Below are positions 61,094 through 64,000 of a stretch of 64,000 nt of DNA, piece after piece (within the stretch, counting starts at the first letter, position 1; the number at the start of each line of letters is the position of its first letter). Below the pieces are notes generated by a model, which saw only the letters and a program-made list of their open reading frames with translations, had not been told where the DNA came from and did not search any database. This stretch comes from Entomortierella parvispora. Its lineage: Eukaryota > Mortierellomycota > Mortierellomycetes > Mortierellales > Mortierellaceae. The position numbers and the translations under genes were made by a program. Location: the NCBI GenBank assembly GCA_963573315.1, contig OY752149.1, positions 992,001 to 1,056,000 on the forward strand, in the 5' to 3' direction.

Positions 61094-62833
61094 ATGGTCG
61101 AGATCGTTCCACATGATGTTCATCAACAGTGCGCCTTGACGTTTCACGTCGATCCAAAGGAAGAACAGCTGGATGTAGTCGAGCATGTTGGCTTGGGAAG
61201 GGACTGTATCTTGATAGCAGGCTGTGGATGGGGTAAATCCCTGACATATTTTCTCCCGATGGCACTATGGAAACATCGTACTATCCTTGTGATCTCTCCA
61301 TTGAAGTCGCTTGCCCAGGATCAGCACAGCAAACTCACCAATCTTAAAATCCCAAGTATAATCATCAAAGGCGACACCCCTATACATTCCTCGCTGCTCC
61401 GCTCATTGGCCACAGGCGCTTACAGAGCCGTGTTTTTGTCCCCGGAGATCATATTCAGCAGCCGGCGCCTAAGCAGTCTCTGGGACATGCCGGAGTGGAG
61501 GAAGCGGCTGTTGGCGGTTATAGTTGACGAGGCACATTGCATTACCTCATGGGGGGATGGTTTCAGGAAGGACTACAGCAAAATTGGTATGATCCGGAGT
61601 ATGGTACCACCAACAACAGGATTCATTGCGATGTCTGCAACTCTTCCATCTGGCCCTCTTGGGCAAGTCAAAACGAGTCTCCGTTTTTCCGAGAATACCA
61701 CAGTTATCAACAAAGGCAACGACCGACCGAACCTGCACTACATTGTTCTGGAACAAAAGCACGCGTCGAGAACATTCAAGGACTTGGAATTCGCTCTGGA
61801 CGGAACCAAGACTATCGTCTATTTCAACAGTATAAACGACGTTCTGGCTGCTGGAGAGTTTCTACGGTCTCGAAACTCAGGTATTCGAATCGCTGTTTTT
61901 CACGCTGTATTTTCGGATGCGTACAAGTCGCGTGTCATGCGGGAGTTCAACGACAACCATATCGACCTGCTTCTGTCCACTGAAGCCGCTGGGATGGGAT
62001 GTGATATTGGTGATGTTAAGGTCGTAATACAATGGGGATATCCTTCAACAATATCATCACTTATCCAACGCCTTGGTCGCGCAGCGCGTAATCCTGATAT
62101 CTTAGGGCAAGCAATTCTATTCGTTCCGAGTCGTGCGCCTGACAAAGCCAAGATAGATAGCGATATCTTTCGATACGTAACTACAAAAGAGTGCCGCCGT
62201 AAGGTCTTGAATGATATTTTCGACAACGAGGACATACCTCGATATCCGGAGTATCCCTGTTGCGACATTTGCACTCCTTTTGAGCCGCCGGTTGTTAATC
62301 GACAAGAACAAGATGACATCGACGACAAAAACAATGTTGCGGAACCTGCAGCAAACGAAAAGCCACCATACCAAGGACGAACGGAAATAGAAAAAACGTG
62401 CTTTCGTCTAGCAATCAAAGGATGGAGAGACGCTACCTTCAAGCGCGACATTCAGTCTATCAGCGGGTGCCTAATATCAGCAATTGTCATAACCGATAAA
62501 AACATTGAGATACTTGTCGCAAAATGTAGGCACATTACGAGCCCACAATCTGTTTCCAAGCTCACAGCTAATACCTGGGAGGCCTATGATGAGACTTACA
62601 AAGACCAGCTAGGCCAAATATTGGTCGAGCTCAATATTATCATCCAAGCAAGGAGAGAACGGGAGAAAGGTAGAAAAAAGGAGGAGAGGAGCAGGACCCA
62701 TTCAACCACTGTTACTCAAGAGGATGAGGACGTCTCAAGCACTACTGGAGCAGGAGCTCGTCAAGATATATCCAGCGTGTCGCCTCAGATACCCGAGCCG
62801 GCGCCCATTCCAAAGCGCCCCCGTCACAACTAG
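61094..62833 (+). CDS. RecQ-like ATP-dependent DNA helicase, intronless
   Basis: Single exon of 579 residues, unlike the intron-rich genes around it. The two helicase lobes are present: motif I AGCGWGKS, Ia SPLKSLAQDQ, motif II VDEAHCITSWGDGFR, motif III MSATLP, motif IV TIVYFNS, motif V STEAAGMGCDIGDVK and motif VI IQRLGRAARNPD. A RecQ-C-like zinc segment may follow (CRRKVL...CCDIC). HRDC and a typical RQC winged helix are not visible. The C-terminal 60 residues are charged and Pro-rich. The DExH box and QRxGRAxR identify RecQ-class helicases. Telomere-linked helicases of other fungi are of this general kind. Codon use is less biased and more A/T-ending than in neighbouring housekeeping genes, which suggests a separate origin. 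Confidence 0.82.
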   Translation: MVEIVPHDVHQQCALTFHVDPKEEQLDVVEHVGLGRDCILIAGCGWGKSLTYFLPMALWKHRTILVISPLKSLAQDQHSKLTNLKIPSIIIKGDTPIHSSLLRSLATGAYRAVFLSPEIIFSSRRLSSLWDMPEWRKRLLAVIVDEAHCITSWGDGFRKDYSKIGMIRSMVPPTTGFIAMSATLPSGPLGQVKTSLRFSENTTVINKGNDRPNLHYIVLEQKHASRTFKDLEFALDGTKTIVYFNSINDVLAAGEFLRSRNSGIRIAVFHAVFSDAYKSRVMREFNDNHIDLLLSTEAAGMGCDIGDVKVVIQWGYPSTISSLIQRLGRAARNPDILGQAILFVPSRAPDKAKIDSDIFRYVTTKECRRKVLNDIFDNEDIPRYPEYPCCDICTPFEPPVVNRQEQDDIDDKNNVAEPAANEKPPYQGRTEIEKTCFRLAIKGWRDATFKRDIQSISGCLISAIVITDKNIEILVAKCRHITSPQSVSKLTANTWEAYDETYKDQLGQILVELNIIIQARREREKGRKKEERSRTHSTTVTQEDEDVSSTTGAGARQDISSVSPQIPEPAPIPKRPRHN

Positions 62834-62884
62834 TCGTCCCTTTTATTAAACTTGATATTGGGGAGAAATGGATGGGCAGAAGTT

Positions 62885-64000
62885 CTAGAGATCTAAGATA
62901 TTCGCCCCTTCCCCAATATATTGGCGATATGTATCCCTATCAAAATTTGGTTCCGCATCCTCTCCTTGATCCTCTTCATCCTGTTCAAATGGAGATTTAG
63001 AGCTTCTCTCTCTGAATCGAACGACCCGTTCATTCTGGAGGTTCTCAATCCCTGTCTTCAAAAGATCTACCACCGCTGATACGTCCTTACTCAATTGAGG
63101 CCCAGGCGCCGACTCAAAAATCCTGTGTTCTTGGAGACTTCGGACAATACGGTCGATATCACCGGCAGCAGCATGCTGGCTGTGGAATGTACTATTGTGT
63201 GTTATTGAAAACTCCTTGTGGATTTTGTTGGCGACTTGGGAAAAGACTTCAATATTGGGGGAAATACACTCTGCAAGAAACTCCCAAGACGAATTACCAC
63301 CTTTAGCCGCGTGGATGACTTTTACCAGTAAATTACAATGCTCTTGATAAAGATCCGCCGGCAGCCATCGATTCTCTTTTCCCGTTGTATTCACAAGCCA
63401 TGATGACATGAGAGCCCTCTTGGCCTTTGCTGTCCAGGCATAGCGCAGACCGCAGTGGAGATGTAGTAGTTCATTCGCGTAGTTTTTTGTCGATGAAGAC
63501 TGAACATAGATGGTAATCCATTTCAACGACTCTTCGATCCTGCCAATGTCCCCCGATCGGATTGCGTCAGATAGATCAACATACAGAAGTGCATCACGGA
63601 TGAAGAGGGATGCATTCCTGTCGGCCACCTTTTGCATGCCTTCCAACGAGGCTGGGTCAAGGTAGTGTTTAAGCATATTGTCGACTGTAGTCTTGACTTG
63701 ATTCCGCAAGCTCGCCTTGGTATGCCCTGTAGCCATTTCGTCCAAATTCTCGATCCCAAATTCTAGTTGCCAAAGGCGCAATATCATACCATCAAGTGTA
63801 TGGCGGATGAGCTCGTCCACTGCGTGGAAATCGTGGTTTTTAACACCAACCCGCTTCCGCTTTAAGAGGTCTATGATCTGAGCCAGTGACCCTCCTGTAT
63901 CAGGCGATCCGTGATGGGTGCTGAGGATGGTCTTGGCAAACATCATTTGGAGGTGGAAAAGTTGAATGACTGGCACCGCCCATTTGAGTTCATCAAAAAT
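62885..64000 (-). CDS. DUF6589-like protein, 5' part outside the window
   Basis: Open for 371 codons to the window edge without an intron. Features that match what I recall of fungal DUF6589 proteins are LVNTTGKENRWLPADLYQEH followed by CNLLVKVIH and SSWEFLAECISPNI, then THNSTFHSQH and a helical DIDRIVRSLQEH. The C-terminus is acidic (EQDEEDQGEDAEP) and ends GEGANILDL. DUF6589 frames are numerous in some basidiomycete and Mucoromycota genomes and are thought to be tied to mobile DNA, but no biochemical function is established. It converges on the helicase, with 51 bp between the two stop codons. Confidence 0.6.
   Translation of the reverse strand: MFDELKWAVPVIQLFHLQMMFAKTILSTHHGSPDTGGSLAQIIDLLKRKRVGVKNHDFHAVDELIRHTLDGMILRLWQLEFGIENLDEMATGHTKASLRNQVKTTVDNMLKHYLDPASLEGMQKVADRNASLFIRDALLYVDLSDAIRSGDIGRIEESLKWITIYVQSSSTKNYANELLHLHCGLRYAWTAKAKRALMSSWLVNTTGKENRWLPADLYQEHCNLLVKVIHAAKGGNSSWEFLAECISPNIEVFSQVANKIHKEFSITHNSTFHSQHAAAGDIDRIVRSLQEHRIFESAPGPQLSKDVSAVVDLLKTGIENLQNERVVRFRERSSKSPFEQDEEDQGEDAEPNFDRDTYRQYIGEGANILDL

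Overview
The window looks like nuclear DNA of an early-diverging filamentous fungus, most probably Mortierellomycotina (inference from gene content and style, not from a search). Genes carry many short GT-AG introns, usually 50-130 nt. Predicted proteins are rich in glutamine runs encoded by mixed CAG/CAA. Many promoters hold long pyrimidine tracts on the sense strand. The gene set is typical of fungi: TUP1, BUD6, KRE9-like, a fungalysin protease, RIB1 and LIP2. I traced exon-intron structures by hand from splice consensus, reading frame and family alignment. Except for the FAR1-type factor and the HROB first exon, junctions close in frame and give family-typical lengths.

Left part (1-19.3 kb, all plus strand): the 3' end of a tetraspanin-like gene; a C3HC4 RING protein with extra Cys clusters; the corepressor TUP1; a very long Q-rich factor with a FAR1/WRKY-GCM1 domain; BUD6/AIP3 (actin and formin regulation at polarity sites), which contains a GC-AG intron; proteasome subunit alpha-3 (yeast PRE10); and ribosomal protein uS11 (RPS14), whose first exon is only the ATG.

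Centre (19.7-45.6 kb, mixed strands): a Q-rich tandem-CCCH protein (minus); an acetyl-CoA transporter of the SLC33/AT-1 family (minus); COX6 (minus) divergent from RIB1 (plus); a 1216-residue Kelch-BTB protein (plus); a secreted KRE9/KNH-like wall protein (plus); and an unrecognised coiled-coil protein with a C-terminal membrane segment (minus).

Right part (45.6-64 kb): CDC48/p97 (plus), whose upstream region holds what reads as a decayed coding sequence; an HROB (C17orf53)-like OB-fold protein linked in animals to MCM8-MCM9; LIP2 octanoyltransferase; a long-chain acyl-CoA synthetase; and a secreted M36 fungalysin (all minus). At the right edge an intronless RecQ-like helicase (plus) meets, tail to tail 51 bp apart, a DUF6589-like reading frame that runs off the window (minus). 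This pair is the least ordinary part of the window and may belong to a mobile or expanded selfish element.

Functional links: PRE10 and CDC48 act in the same ubiquitin-proteasome pathway, and each has a perfect TGACGTCA palindrome 280-400 bp upstream of its ATG. LIP2, COX6, the acyl-CoA synthetase and the acetyl-CoA transporter concern mitochondrial or acyl metabolism but show no operon-like arrangement. I found no tRNA, rRNA, CRISPR array or complete known transposon.
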